NCBI GenBank assembly: GCA_910578385.1
Contig: CAJTQV010000003.1
Coordinates: 71,051 to 135,050 of the forward strand
Direction: 5' to 3'
Source: an uncultured Muribaculaceae bacterium
GTDB lineage: Bacteria > Bacteroidota > Bacteroidia > Bacteroidales > Muribaculaceae
Length of the DNA stretch: 64,000 bases
The first letter of the stretch is position 1, and the number at the start of each line of letters is the position of its first letter. Shown here one piece after another: positions 25,325 to 34,565 of this stretch. The position numbers and the translations under genes are program-made. The notes under the pieces are model-generated. The model was not told the origin of the DNA. It made no database searches and saw nothing but the letters and a program-made list of their open reading frames with translations.

Positions 25325-26950
25325 ATGAGCGATTTAAAAGATAAAATCCTTAAGATATATCCCGCAGCGACTTTCGAGGAGGGCGACACCCTTCAGGTGA
25401 ACGTTGTGGAGAAAGACTGGCTCGGCGTGGCTGCCAAGCTCAAGAATGACCTCGGCTTCGATGTCCTCACCGCCCTCGTCGGCATGGACTGGAAGGAGAG
25501 CGTGGGCGTGATGTATTATCTCACCGCCACCGGTCGCGACTGGGAGGTCATAACCGTCAAGGTTGTTGCCGAAGACCGCGACAACGCATATATCCACTCG
25601 GTGACTTCTCTCTGGAAGGTAGCCAATTTCCAGGAGCGCGAGGTTTACGACATGTTCGGCATCAAGTTTATCGGACATCCCGACATGCGCCGCTTTTTCC
25701 TGCGCAACGACTGGGTCGGTCATCCGCTCCGCAAGGATTACGACACCAACCCCGAACTCAACCCCATCCGTCTTGAGGATGAGCAGAACGAGGATGATAC
25801 CCGTTCTTACTCGCTCGACGACAAGGGTAACGTCGTAGAGACCCCGGGAAAGGTTTTCGAGGAGAATGAATATGTTGTCAACATCGGTCCCCAGCACCCC
25901 TCCACCCACGGTGTGATGCGCTTCCGCGCTTCGCTCGACGGTGAGGTTGTAAAGAAGGTCGATGTTGTCTCAGGTTATATACACCGTGGCATCGAGAAGC
26001 TGTCGGAAGGTCTGACTTATCCTCAGATTCTCCACTTCACCGACCGTATGGACTACATGTCGGCTCACCAGAACCGCCATTGTCTCTGCATGTGTATCGA
26101 GAAGGCCCTCGGCATCGAGGTGCCCCGCCGCGCCCAGGTCATCCGCACCATGATGGATGAGCTGATGCGTATCTCTTCGCACCTGCTCTCTTTCGGCTGT
26201 ACGGCGATGGACCTCGGAGCCACCACAGCGTTCTTCTACGGTTTCCGCGAGCGCGAGATGGTGCTCGACATCTTCGAGAAGACCTGCGGCGCACGCATGT
26301 CGATGAACTACAACGTGATCGGTGGTGTGATCGCAGACCTTCACGCCGATTTCCAGAAAGATGTCAAGGAGCTTATCCGCATCATGCCGGAACGTCTCAA
26401 GGAGTACCACACAGTATTCTCGGGCAACATCATCGCCAAGAACCGTCTTGTAGGTGTCGGACATCTCTCGAAAGAAGACGCCATCAACTACGATATCACC
26501 GGTCCCAGCGGACGTGGCTCGAACTGGAGCTGCGACTGCCGCAAGAAGCATCCGTATGCAGTCTACAACGAGGTGCAGTTTGACGAGGTGCTCATGGATG
26601 GCTGCGACTCATATTCGCGCTACATGGTGCGCATGAAGGAAATCGAGCAGAGCTGCCGCATTCTTGAGCAGCTGGTTGACAACATTCCCGAAGGCGACAT
26701 CCGCGCACAGGTTCCGAAGATTATCAAGCTTCCCGCCGGCCACTGGTACCAGCAGGTCGAGGCCAGCCGCGGAACGTTCGGTGTCTATATCGAATCGACG
26801 GGCGAGAAGAACCCCTTCCGTGTCCACTTCCAGAGTCCCTGCTTCAACCTTGTCGGTGTGATGGACCTCACCTGCTCGGGCTACATGATTGCCGACCTCA
26901 TCACAATCGGCGCCGCGCTCGACTTCGTGATCCCCGACATCGACCGTTGA
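25325..26950 (+). CDS. nuoCD: NADH-quinone oxidoreductase fused subunits C and D
   Basis: 541 residues. About 1-150 is the NuoC (30-kDa) domain, with ANFQEREVYDMFGIKFIGHPDMRRF. After an acidic linker comes the NuoD (49-kDa) domain from about residue 180, with GPQHPSTHGVMRF and YIHRGIEKLSEG. The D domain forms the quinone pocket with NuoB. The C-D fusion is common in Bacteroidetes and proteobacteria. No sign of a frameshift at the junction. Confidence 0.96.
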   Translation: MSDLKDKILKIYPAATFEEGDTLQVNVVEKDWLGVAAKLKNDLGFDVLTALVGMDWKESVGVMYYLTATGRDWEVITVKVVAEDRDNAYIHSVTSLWKVANFQEREVYDMFGIKFIGHPDMRRFFLRNDWVGHPLRKDYDTNPELNPIRLEDEQNEDDTRSYSLDDKGNVVETPGKVFEENEYVVNIGPQHPSTHGVMRFRASLDGEVVKKVDVVSGYIHRGIEKLSEGLTYPQILHFTDRMDYMSAHQNRHCLCMCIEKALGIEVPRRAQVIRTMMDELMRISSHLLSFGCTAMDLGATTAFFYGFREREMVLDIFEKTCGARMSMNYNVIGGVIADLHADFQKDVKELIRIMPERLKEYHTVFSGNIIAKNRLVGVGHLSKEDAINYDITGPSGRGSNWSCDCRKKHPYAVYNEVQFDEVLMDGCDSYSRYMVRMKEIEQSCRILEQLVDNIPEGDIRAQVPKIIKLPAGHWYQQVEASRGTFGVYIESTGEKNPFRVHFQSPCFNLVGVMDLTCSGYMIADLITIGAALDFVIPDIDR

Positions 26951-27012
26951 TACGGACCTTTCAAAAAACAGCTTTTTCAGAACACAAGTATAATCCAAAG
27001 CAATAGAACATC

Positions 27013-28092
27013 ATGTTTGATTTCGGAAAATGGACGTCGGCTTTCAATGAGCTGCTTCTCGGATCAGGAATGGCAGAATGGCTCGCCGTGCTGATCGAGT
27101 GCGTCATCATCGCCGTGCTGATCCTGGCCGTCTATACCGTACTGGCACTTTTCTACATTCTTTACGAACGCAAGCTCTGCGCATGGTTCCAGTGCCGTCT
27201 CGGTCCCATGCGTGTCGGCAAGTGGGGTCTTCTCCAGGTCTTCGCCGATATGTTCAAGATTCTCATCAAGGAGCTTATCTGCCTGAAAGGCACCGACCGT
27301 TTCCTCTTCAAATTGGCGCCATATCTTGTCATTACCTCTTCGGTGGTGATGCTTGCCTGCCTTCCCTGGGGTAACGGCCTCCAGATAATCGACTGGAACA
27401 TAGGTATATTCTTCATCCTGGCTGTTTCGTCGGTCGGTGTGCTCGGTATCCTTTTGGCGGGTTGGTCGTCAAACAACAAGTACACCCTCATCGGCGCGAT
27501 GCGAAGCGGCGCGCAGATGATCAGTTATGAGATTTCTCTCGGTCTGGCGCTGATGACAATCGTAGTCATGGCCGGCACAATGGACATCTCGCAGCTCGTG
27601 GCCCAGCAGGAAGATGCATGGTTCATCTTCAAGGGTCATATCCCGGCCATCATAGCTTTCATCATCTATGTGATTGCCGCCACAGCCGAGACCAACCGTG
27701 GTCCCTTCGACCTTCCTGAGGCCGAGCATGAGCTTACAGCCGGTTATCACACCGAGTATTCAGGTATCCATTTCGGCTTCTTCTACCTGGCCGAGTACCT
27801 CAACCTCTTCATCGTGTCGGGTATCGCCACAATGATGTTCCTCGGTGGCTGGATGCCCCTGCATGTTCCCGGATGGGATGGCTTCAATGCCGTGATGAAC
27901 TGGATTCCCTCGCCCGTATGGTTCCTTGCCAAGGCGTTCTTCATCTCGTTCATCATCATTTGGTTCAAGTGGACATTCCCCCGTGTGCGTATCGACCAGA
28001 TGCTCGCTTTCGAGTGGAAATATCTCATGCCTTTCTCTCTCGCCAACCTGCTGCTCATGACAGTGTTCGTGGCATTCGGATGGCACTTCTGA
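27013..28092 (+). CDS. nuoH: NADH-quinone oxidoreductase subunit H
   Basis: 359 residues with about eight transmembrane helices. Signatures are ERKLCAWFQCRLGPMRVG near residues 50-68, the glutamate-rich loop ETNRGPFDLPEAEHELTAGYHTEYSG near 235-260, and FKWTFPRVRIDQ. It connects the peripheral and membrane arms and lines the quinone channel. It lacks nuoE, nuoF and nuoG before it and nuoI directly after it; the ATP synthase cluster begins 137 nt downstream. Confidence 0.96.
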   Translation: MFDFGKWTSAFNELLLGSGMAEWLAVLIECVIIAVLILAVYTVLALFYILYERKLCAWFQCRLGPMRVGKWGLLQVFADMFKILIKELICLKGTDRFLFKLAPYLVITSSVVMLACLPWGNGLQIIDWNIGIFFILAVSSVGVLGILLAGWSSNNKYTLIGAMRSGAQMISYEISLGLALMTIVVMAGTMDISQLVAQQEDAWFIFKGHIPAIIAFIIYVIAATAETNRGPFDLPEAEHELTAGYHTEYSGIHFGFFYLAEYLNLFIVSGIATMMFLGGWMPLHVPGWDGFNAVMNWIPSPVWFLAKAFFISFIIIWFKWTFPRVRIDQMLAFEWKYLMPFSLANLLLMTVFVAFGWHF

Positions 28093-28134
28093 TACCATAA
28101 ACCGGCTACCTGTATAATTTCAGGATGCCAGAAT

Positions 28135-28148
28135 GCCGGGTTTCCGGC
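28135..28148 (+). other. Small hairpin in the nuoH-atpD junction
   Basis: GCCGG (28135-28139) pairs with CCGGC (28144-28148) around a GTTT loop. No T run follows, so it is not a convincing terminator. It could mark an mRNA-processing or stability boundary between the complex I and ATP synthase parts. The rest of the 28093-28229 gap shows nothing clear. Confidence 0.4.
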
Positions 28149-28229
28149 GAAAAACAAGAATTAAACAAAACAAAATAAATCGGCGGAAGAAGGCCACGGG
28201 CCGCTCCGCGACAAACAGGATTTAACGTT

Positions 28230-29732
28230 ATGAGCGAAATTTTAGGTACGGTGACCCAGGTGATTGGTCCGGTGATCGACGTCTCGTTTGAGGGTGGAAA
28301 AGAGAATATTCCCCCTATCTATGCTGCTCTGAAGGTTGAGCGCGACAATGGCGAGGAGCTGATCCTCGAAGTGGAGCAGCACATCGGCGAGGATATCGTG
28401 AGATGTGTCGCCATGGAGAGCACCGACGGTGTGCGCCGTGGAGTTAAGGTCCGCAACCTCGGACATCCTATTTCCGTGCCTACGGGCGATCAGGTGAAGG
28501 GCCGTCTGCTCAATGTGGTCGGCGACAGCATCGACCTGCTCGGCGAACTCAAGCGCGAGGATCTGCGTCCGATCCACCAGCCGGCTCCGGCGTTCGATGA
28601 GCTGGCCATGTCTCAGGAGATTCTTACAACCGGTATCAAGGTGATTGACCTTCTCGAACCTTACTCGAAGGGTGGTAAGATCGGTCTGTTCGGTGGTGCC
28701 GGTGTGGGTAAGACCGTGCTCATCATGGAGCTTATCAACAATATCGCGAAGGGTCACAACGGATACTCGGTGTTCACCGGTGTCGGCGAGCGTACCCGCG
28801 AGGGTAACGACCTTCTCCGCGAGATGATCGAGAGCGGCGTCATCAAGTATGGCGAGAAGTTCGAGAAAGGAATGGAGAAAGGGGAGTGGAACCTCGACGA
28901 CGTTGACCATGCTCAGCTCGCAAATTCGCAGGGCACGCTCGTGTTCGGTCAGATGAACGAGCCGCCGGGTGCGCGTCTCCGTGTCGCCCTGTCGGGTCTG
29001 ACAGTGGCAGAGCAGTTCCGCGACCAGGATGGCGGAGGTAAGGACATTCTTCTCTTTATCGACAACATCTTCCGTTTCACCCAGGCAGGTTCTGAGGTAT
29101 CGGCGCTTCTTGGCCGTATGCCTTCGGCTGTGGGTTACCAGCCTACTCTTTCTTCGGAGATGGGTGCGCTCCAGGAGCGAATCACTTCTACCAAGAATGG
29201 TTCAATCACCTCGGTTCAGGCTATCTATGTGCCTGCCGACGACCTTACCGACCCTGCTCCGGCAACTACATTCTCGTTCCTCGATGCCACCACCGTGCTC
29301 TCGCGTAAGATTTCAGAGCTTGGTATCTATCCTGCGGTTGACCCGCTCGACTCGACATCGCGTATCCTCGACCCCAATATCGTGGGAGAGGAGCACTACG
29401 AGACTGCCGAGGCTGTAAAGCAGCTTCTCCAGAAATACAACGAGCTTCAGGATATCATCGCCATCCTCGGTGTCGATGAGCTTTCCGACGAAGACAAGCA
29501 GGTTGTGGCACGTGCCCGCCGCGCACAGCGTTACCTGTCGCAGCCGTTCCACGTTGCCGAGCAGTTCACAGGTCTTCCCGGTGTGCTCGTTCCCCTCTCG
29601 GAGACTATCCGTGGCTTCAAGATGATTCTCTCAGGCGACCTCGACTATCTGCCCGAGCAGGCGTTCCTCAATGTCGGCACAATCGACGAGGCTATCGCCA
29701 AGGGTGAGGCAATGCTCAAGGATGTCAAATAA
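28230..29732 (+). CDS. atpD: F1Fo ATP synthase subunit beta
   Basis: 500 residues. Walker A GGAGVGKTVLIMEL is near residues 152-165, the catalytic GERTREGNDL near 190 and Walker B DILLFIDNIFRFTQAGSEVSALLGRMPSAVGYQPTL near 270-300 (described by position only in part). It is the catalytic subunit of the F1 head in the cytoplasm. It is the first atp gene and follows nuoH by 137 nt on the same strand. Confidence 0.97.
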   Translation: MSEILGTVTQVIGPVIDVSFEGGKENIPPIYAALKVERDNGEELILEVEQHIGEDIVRCVAMESTDGVRRGVKVRNLGHPISVPTGDQVKGRLLNVVGDSIDLLGELKREDLRPIHQPAPAFDELAMSQEILTTGIKVIDLLEPYSKGGKIGLFGGAGVGKTVLIMELINNIAKGHNGYSVFTGVGERTREGNDLLREMIESGVIKYGEKFEKGMEKGEWNLDDVDHAQLANSQGTLVFGQMNEPPGARLRVALSGLTVAEQFRDQDGGGKDILLFIDNIFRFTQAGSEVSALLGRMPSAVGYQPTLSSEMGALQERITSTKNGSITSVQAIYVPADDLTDPAPATTFSFLDATTVLSRKISELGIYPAVDPLDSTSRILDPNIVGEEHYETAEAVKQLLQKYNELQDIIAILGVDELSDEDKQVVARARRAQRYLSQPFHVAEQFTGLPGVLVPLSETIRGFKMILSGDLDYLPEQAFLNVGTIDEAIAKGEAMLKDVK

Positions 29733-29782
29733 GAGATTGATAACCGACCCGACAGTCCTTTCACATCAATAACTATCCGGCA

Positions 29783-30019
29783 ATGACACTCGAAATCATA
29801 TCGGCGCATGAGGTGACGTTCAGGGGAGAGGTGACTTCGGTCACCATGCCCGGACAACTCGGCTCGTTCACGGTGCTCCGCGACCACGCCCCGCTCATTT
29901 CTGTTCTCGTCAAGGGTAACATGAAATACACTGACACCAAGGGGGAAGTACACACCCTTGAGATTGCGGGAGGTCTCGCAGACGTAAACGATAATGTAGT
30001 CTCGGTCTGTGTCTATTGA
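29783..30019 (+). CDS. atpC: F1Fo ATP synthase subunit epsilon
   Basis: 78 residues, covering only the N-terminal beta-sandwich of epsilon (LEIISAHEVTFRGEVTSVTMPGQLGSF). The C-terminal helical hairpin that inhibits ATP hydrolysis in E. coli-type epsilon is absent. Short epsilon subunits are usual in Bacteroidetes. It follows atpD directly, the conserved Bacteroidetes order. Confidence 0.93.
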   Translation: MTLEIISAHEVTFRGEVTSVTMPGQLGSFTVLRDHAPLISVLVKGNMKYTDTKGEVHTLEIAGGLADVNDNVVSVCVY

Positions 30020-30095
30020 TTCCGGGCGCGTTGCCCGGGTCTGACGGATGGCCTGAACTGAATTGACGCATCAATACTTATAACGAATACTGAAG

Positions 30096-31472
30096 ATGTC
30101 AAACTTAGATATACAATCGCTCAGGGCACATCGCTGCTCTCCGCTCCGTCTGCTGACGGCGCTCTTCATGGTTGTCGCCATGATGCTCCCGTCGTCGGCT
30201 TTCGCTTCCGAAGGGGGTGAAAAGGAGAAGAGTCTCGATGTGAAAGGCATAATGTTCGAGCATCTCGGCGACGCTTATGGATGGGAGGTGCCTTTCTCGC
30301 ACACAAGCAGGATTCCTCTTCCCGTCATCGTTCGCGCTGAGGACCACAGCTGGCATTCTTTCTCGTCGGCCGACCTGACCGAGCTTACAGAGCATGACGG
30401 TCACAAGGCTCTCGAACCTGTGGTGAAGACCATAGACCGCGACGGAAAGACCTACAGCTTCCTCATCGCCCATGTCAGCACACATAAGGACAAGGTCGTT
30501 CAGATTTTCCCTCTTTCGGAGGCTGACCAGAAAGACCTTGACGCCAAGTTGGCGGAGGTCCGCAAGACCGGTGCCGAGGATCTCGGTGCGCAGGTAATTG
30601 ACGGTTACGTCTATTACGACGGTCAATATTACCGCGAATACCGTCCGCTCGACCTCTCTATCACCAAGAATGTAGCGGCTCTCTTCATAGCGGTTGTGCT
30701 CGTGCTCCTGATGGTGTTCGGTCTTGTCCGCTACTACCGTCGCAACGGTCTCCGCGCTCCCCGCAAGGGTATGGGCTTCTTCGAGATGCTTGTCGGTTTC
30801 GTATATTACGACACCATCAAGGCGGCTCTCGGAGCGAAGACCCCGAAGTTCGCGCCCTATCTGCTCACGGTGTTCTTCTTCATCCTTGTGATGAACCTTG
30901 TAGGTCTGATCGTGATATTCCCCGGTGGCGCCAACCTTACAGGCAACATCGCGGTGACTCTCGTTCTCGCTCTCTGCACGTTTGTCGTGACAAACATATT
31001 CGGAACGAAACACTATTGGAAAGAGATTTTCTGGCCCGATGTGCCGATGTTCCTCAAGTGTCCGCTGCCTATCATGCAGCTCATCGAGGTGTTCGGTATC
31101 TTCACCAAGCCCGCCGCGCTCTGCGTGCGTCTCTTCGCCAACATGATGGGTGGCCACATGATTGTGATTACGCTGACCATGCTCATCTTCATCCTCGGTG
31201 CTTTCGGAGCGGCAGTTGTCGGCACGACCACTGTGGTCTCGGTGCTCTTCACAATCTTCATGCTTCTGCTCGATGTGCTTGTCAGCTTCATCCAGGCTTA
31301 CGTGTTCACCCTGCTCTCAGCCCTGTTCATCAGCATGGCTCAGGTGAGCGAGGAGGAGCACCACGCCAAGGAAGACAAGGGTGACGCCGCTCTTGAGAAG
31401 CGTGACCTCGAACAGCTCCATGCACAGAAGGAGGTTCTCGCCAAGGAGGCGGCAAGTGTAGACTTCAAGTAA
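30096..31472 (+). CDS. atpB: F1Fo ATP synthase subunit a, with signal peptide and periplasmic extension
   Basis: 458 residues, far longer than the roughly 270 of E. coli. Residues 1-40 form a signal peptide (SAFASE), and about 41-185 are a soluble, presumably periplasmic, domain. The canonical a-subunit membrane core follows with about five to six helices; the essential Arg lies in the KPAALCVRLFANMMGGH segment near residue 345. The C-terminal tail is charged and cytoplasmic. This extended form is known in Bacteroidetes. No atpI precedes it; the gap to atpC is 76 nt. Confidence 0.94.
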   Translation: MSNLDIQSLRAHRCSPLRLLTALFMVVAMMLPSSAFASEGGEKEKSLDVKGIMFEHLGDAYGWEVPFSHTSRIPLPVIVRAEDHSWHSFSSADLTELTEHDGHKALEPVVKTIDRDGKTYSFLIAHVSTHKDKVVQIFPLSEADQKDLDAKLAEVRKTGAEDLGAQVIDGYVYYDGQYYREYRPLDLSITKNVAALFIAVVLVLLMVFGLVRYYRRNGLRAPRKGMGFFEMLVGFVYYDTIKAALGAKTPKFAPYLLTVFFFILVMNLVGLIVIFPGGANLTGNIAVTLVLALCTFVVTNIFGTKHYWKEIFWPDVPMFLKCPLPIMQLIEVFGIFTKPAALCVRLFANMMGGHMIVITLTMLIFILGAFGAAVVGTTTVVSVLFTIFMLLLDVLVSFIQAYVFTLLSALFISMAQVSEEEHHAKEDKGDAALEKRDLEQLHAQKEVLAKEAASVDFK

Positions 31473-31616
31473 AACCATCACATCTCTCCGATACGATACA
31501 GGTTTCTTATCTCGCTCTCTCCAGATCAACTCTCACTCTCTCCTCATAAAATCCAACTCTCTCCACACAGACAAGTAATTAAAATAAATTTCATAAACTT
31601 TTAAAAACTCTGAACT
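31473..31616 (+). promoter_or_regulatory. Pyrimidine-rich, unstructured leader before atpE
   Basis: The 144-nt gap contains repeated CTCTC(C/T) runs (about 31490-31560) and then an A/T-rich stretch up to the start codon, with little self-complementarity. An unstructured leader before the c-subunit gene could raise its translation, which is needed because the c-ring has many copies. The role is inferred; no Shine-Dalgarno-like sequence is evident. Confidence 0.35.
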
Positions 31617-31874
31617 ATGTTATCTACAATTTTGAACGAGGTTATGTCTCTCCAGCCCCTGGCAGCTGTAGGCGCTGCAATCGGTGCATCTCTCGCAGCA
31701 ATCGGTGCCGGTTTCGGTATCGGCAAGATCGGCTCTTCAGCAATGGAGGCAATCGCACGTCAGCCCGAGGCAGCAGGTGACATCCGAAGCAACATGATCG
31801 TGATCGCCGCTCTCATCGAGGGTGTGGCCCTCTTCGCAGTGATTGTTTCAGCACTCGCTATCTTCATCAAGTAA
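31617..31874 (+). CDS. atpE: F1Fo ATP synthase subunit c
   Basis: 85 residues, two transmembrane helices. Helix 1 has the Gly/Ala-rich packing motif AAIGASLAAIGAGFGIG, the polar loop is ARQPEA, and helix 2 carries the ion-binding Glu in AALIEGVALFAV (near residue 66). The Ser/Thr and Gln residues that form the Na+ site of sodium-type rings are missing around this Glu, so proton coupling is expected. Confidence 0.96.
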   Translation: MLSTILNEVMSLQPLAAVGAAIGASLAAIGAGFGIGKIGSSAMEAIARQPEAAGDIRSNMIVIAALIEGVALFAVIVSALAIFIK

Positions 31875-31911
31875 GAAGGGAGACATCGTTTATCCTCAAA
31901 ACAAATAGATA

Positions 31912-32406
31912 ATGGAATTATTCACGCCCGATTTTGGCTTGGTGTTCTGGATGTTCGTCGCGTTCATCCTGCTTTTCCTCGTCCTTGCGAAATGGGGATG
32001 GCCTGTGATCGTCAAAATGATGGACCAGCGCGCCAATACCATCGACCAGGGTGTGGAAGACGCCCGGAAGGCTAAGGAACAGCTTGACAACGCCCGCGCC
32101 GAAGCACAGAAATATGTGAAAGAGGCGCAGGCGCGTCAGGCCGACATGCTCCGTGAGGCTGCTAAAATGAAGACCGACATCATCGAGGAGGCACGCCGTG
32201 AGGCTCAGAACGCCGCCAAGAAGGAGATGGACAACGCGAAGGTCGCTATCGAGCAGGCACGCAAGGAAGCCGAGCTCCAGTTCCGCAACGAGGTGGGACG
32301 CTTCTCTATCGACATCGCCGAGAAGATGATGCGTGAGCGCATGAGCAGTGACAAGGCGCAGACCGAGTTGGTTAACAAACTGTTGGACGAAATAGAGAAA
32401 AACTGA
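31912..32406 (+). CDS. atpF: F1Fo ATP synthase subunit b
   Basis: 164 residues: one N-terminal transmembrane helix (LVFWMFVAFILLFLVLAKWGWP) and a long Ala/Lys/Glu-rich coiled coil that forms the peripheral stalk. It follows atpE by 37 nt and precedes atpH by 6 nt. Confidence 0.95.
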   Translation: MELFTPDFGLVFWMFVAFILLFLVLAKWGWPVIVKMMDQRANTIDQGVEDARKAKEQLDNARAEAQKYVKEAQARQADMLREAAKMKTDIIEEARREAQNAAKKEMDNAKVAIEQARKEAELQFRNEVGRFSIDIAEKMMRERMSSDKAQTELVNKLLDEIEKN

Positions 32407-32412
32407 TAGACC

Positions 32413-32955
32413 ATGATTTCCGGACTGATTCCCCACCGCTACGCGCGGGCTTTGTACAAGTTCGCCGGCGAATCCAACAACTGCCAGACCGTATATGCAG
32501 AGATGAAGAATGTAATCGATGCTTTCCGGTCGAACAGTCAACTTGAGAAAGTGCTGTCGAACCCGTTCGTTGACCGCGAGGACAAGAAGACTCTTCTTCT
32601 GTCGGCCGCAGGGAAGACGCCCGGAGAGGACTACAAGCGGTTTGTCTCTCTGATTCTCGACCACCGCCGCGAGGAGTTTGCCTATCTGATGGCTCTCGCT
32701 TACCGCGACATATACCGCAAGGAGAATAATATCTCGCAGGTGACAGTCACCACCGCGGCTGAACTTCCCCAGTCTGAGATATCCAAGCTCAAGGCTTTAG
32801 TCGAACGCTCTTTTCCGCAACGCACTTTCGAGTATCAGTATGCCGTTAACCCGGACCTGATCGGTGGTTTCGTGATCGACGTCGACTCAACCCGAATGGA
32901 TGCCTCGATAAGCAGTGAACTCGAACAATTACGTCAAAATCTAAGTAGCAATTAA
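32413..32955 (+). CDS. atpH: F1Fo ATP synthase subunit delta
   Basis: 180 residues. The N-terminal helical domain (HRYARALYKFAGES) and the C-terminal segment (NPDLIGGFVIDVDSTRMDASISSELEQLR) match delta/OSCP, which joins the peripheral stalk to the F1 head. It is tightly packed between atpF and atpA. Confidence 0.94.
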   Translation: MISGLIPHRYARALYKFAGESNNCQTVYAEMKNVIDAFRSNSQLEKVLSNPFVDREDKKTLLLSAAGKTPGEDYKRFVSLILDHRREEFAYLMALAYRDIYRKENNISQVTVTTAAELPQSEISKLKALVERSFPQRTFEYQYAVNPDLIGGFVIDVDSTRMDASISSELEQLRQNLSSN

Positions 32956-32959
32956 GAAG

Positions 32960-34540
32960 ATGCTTAATCCCAGCGAAATATCAGATGTTTTAAAGCAGGA
33001 GCTCGAAAATATCAATTCGAAAGTCAAGTTTGAAGAGGTCGGTACGGTGCTCAGCGTCGGCGACGGCGTGGCTCACGTCTACGGCCTTGAGAACGTGCGA
33101 AGCAACGAGCTCGTTGAGTTTGAGAACGGCGCCAAGGGTGTCGCCCTCAACCTCGAAGAGAGCAACGTCGGTGTGGTGTTGCTCGATAAGGTAAATACAA
33201 TCACAGAAAACATGTCGGTGAAGCGCACGGGTGAAGTTGCTTCTATTCCGGTGGGCGAGGGCATGTTGGGTCGCGTGATCAACATGCTCGGCGAGCCTAT
33301 CGACGGTCGCGGACCGATCGAGGGGAAATGTATCCGTCTCCCGCTCGAACGCAAAGCACCGGGCGTAATTTTCCGTCAGCCTGTGAACCAGCCTCTCCAG
33401 ACAGGTATAAAGGCTGTCGATGCCATGATTCCTATCGGTCGTGGCCAGCGTGAGCTTATCATCGGCGACCGTCAGGTCGGCAAGACTGCAATCGCTATCG
33501 ACACCATAATCAACCAGAAGGAGAACTACGATAACGGCAAACCCGTATATTGTATCTACGTTGCAATCGGCCAGAAGGCTTCGACCGTGGCGTCGATTGT
33601 CAACACTCTCAACAAATATGGCGCGATGGCCTATACGGTGGTTGTCGCAGCCAACGCCTCCGACTCTGCCTCGATGCGTTACTACGCACCGTTCGCAGGT
33701 GTTGCGATCGGCGAGTACTTCCGCGATACCGGCCGCGACGCGCTCATCATCTACGATGACCTCTCGAAGCAGGCTGTCGCTTATCGTGAGATCTCGCTCG
33801 TGCTCAAGCGTCCTTCGGGCCGCGAGGCATACCCCGGTGATATCTTCTACCTGCATTCACGTCTTCTCGAACGTGCCGCGAAGATCATCTCCGACCAGAA
33901 GGTTGCTGAGAACATGAACGACCTTCCCGAGGCTCTCAAGCCGATAGTGAAGGGTGGAGGTTCTCTCACCGCACTCCCCATCATCGAGACTCAGGCCGGT
34001 GACGTATCGGCCTATATCCCGACCAACGTGATTTCTATTACCGACGGTCAGATCTTCCTTGAGACCGCGCTCTTCAACCAGGGTATCCGTCCCGCCATCA
34101 ACGTGGGTATCTCCGTGTCGCGTGTAGGTGGTAACGCCCAGATCAAGTGTATGAAGAAGGTGGCCGGTACGCTCAAGATCGCACAGGCTCAGTTCCGCGA
34201 GCTTGAGTCGTTCACCAAGTTCGGCGGTGACATCGACCCCGTTACGGCGGGAGTCATCGACCGAGGCCGCAAGAACCAGCAGATTCTCGTGCAGCCCCAG
34301 TATCATCCCTGGCCTGTAGAGAATGAGGTCGCGGTTATATACTGCGGTGTGAACGGTCTGCTTGAGAACGTGCCCATAGAGAAGGTGAAGGAATTCGAGG
34401 ACCAGCTCATACAGACGCTCAAGATGCGTCACCAGCAGGACGTTCTCGACGTGCTCCGTTCGGGCAAGCTCACCCCCGAGGCAGAGGAGGCTCTGACAGC
34501 TGTCGCACGTGAGGTTGCGGCAGGTCTGAGCGCTGAGTAA
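32960..34540 (+). CDS. atpA: F1Fo ATP synthase subunit alpha
   Basis: 526 residues. Walker A GDRQVGKTAIAIDT is near residues 170-183, the regulatory site includes IYDDLSKQAVAYREISLVL near 265, and the alpha signature PAINVGISVSRVGG lies near 375-388. It is the non-catalytic nucleotide-binding subunit of F1. It starts 4 nt after atpH. Confidence 0.97.
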   Translation: MLNPSEISDVLKQELENINSKVKFEEVGTVLSVGDGVAHVYGLENVRSNELVEFENGAKGVALNLEESNVGVVLLDKVNTITENMSVKRTGEVASIPVGEGMLGRVINMLGEPIDGRGPIEGKCIRLPLERKAPGVIFRQPVNQPLQTGIKAVDAMIPIGRGQRELIIGDRQVGKTAIAIDTIINQKENYDNGKPVYCIYVAIGQKASTVASIVNTLNKYGAMAYTVVVAANASDSASMRYYAPFAGVAIGEYFRDTGRDALIIYDDLSKQAVAYREISLVLKRPSGREAYPGDIFYLHSRLLERAAKIISDQKVAENMNDLPEALKPIVKGGGSLTALPIIETQAGDVSAYIPTNVISITDGQIFLETALFNQGIRPAINVGISVSRVGGNAQIKCMKKVAGTLKIAQAQFRELESFTKFGGDIDPVTAGVIDRGRKNQQILVQPQYHPWPVENEVAVIYCGVNGLLENVPIEKVKEFEDQLIQTLKMRHQQDVLDVLRSGKLTPEAEEALTAVAREVAAGLSAE

Positions 34541-34565
34541 AACACATTAGGACTGACAGAATACA

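Noticed and set aside
31617..31874. Sodium-type c subunit
   Set aside because: The polar residues that coordinate Na+ next to the helix-2 Glu are absent; the segment EGVALF fits proton-type rings.
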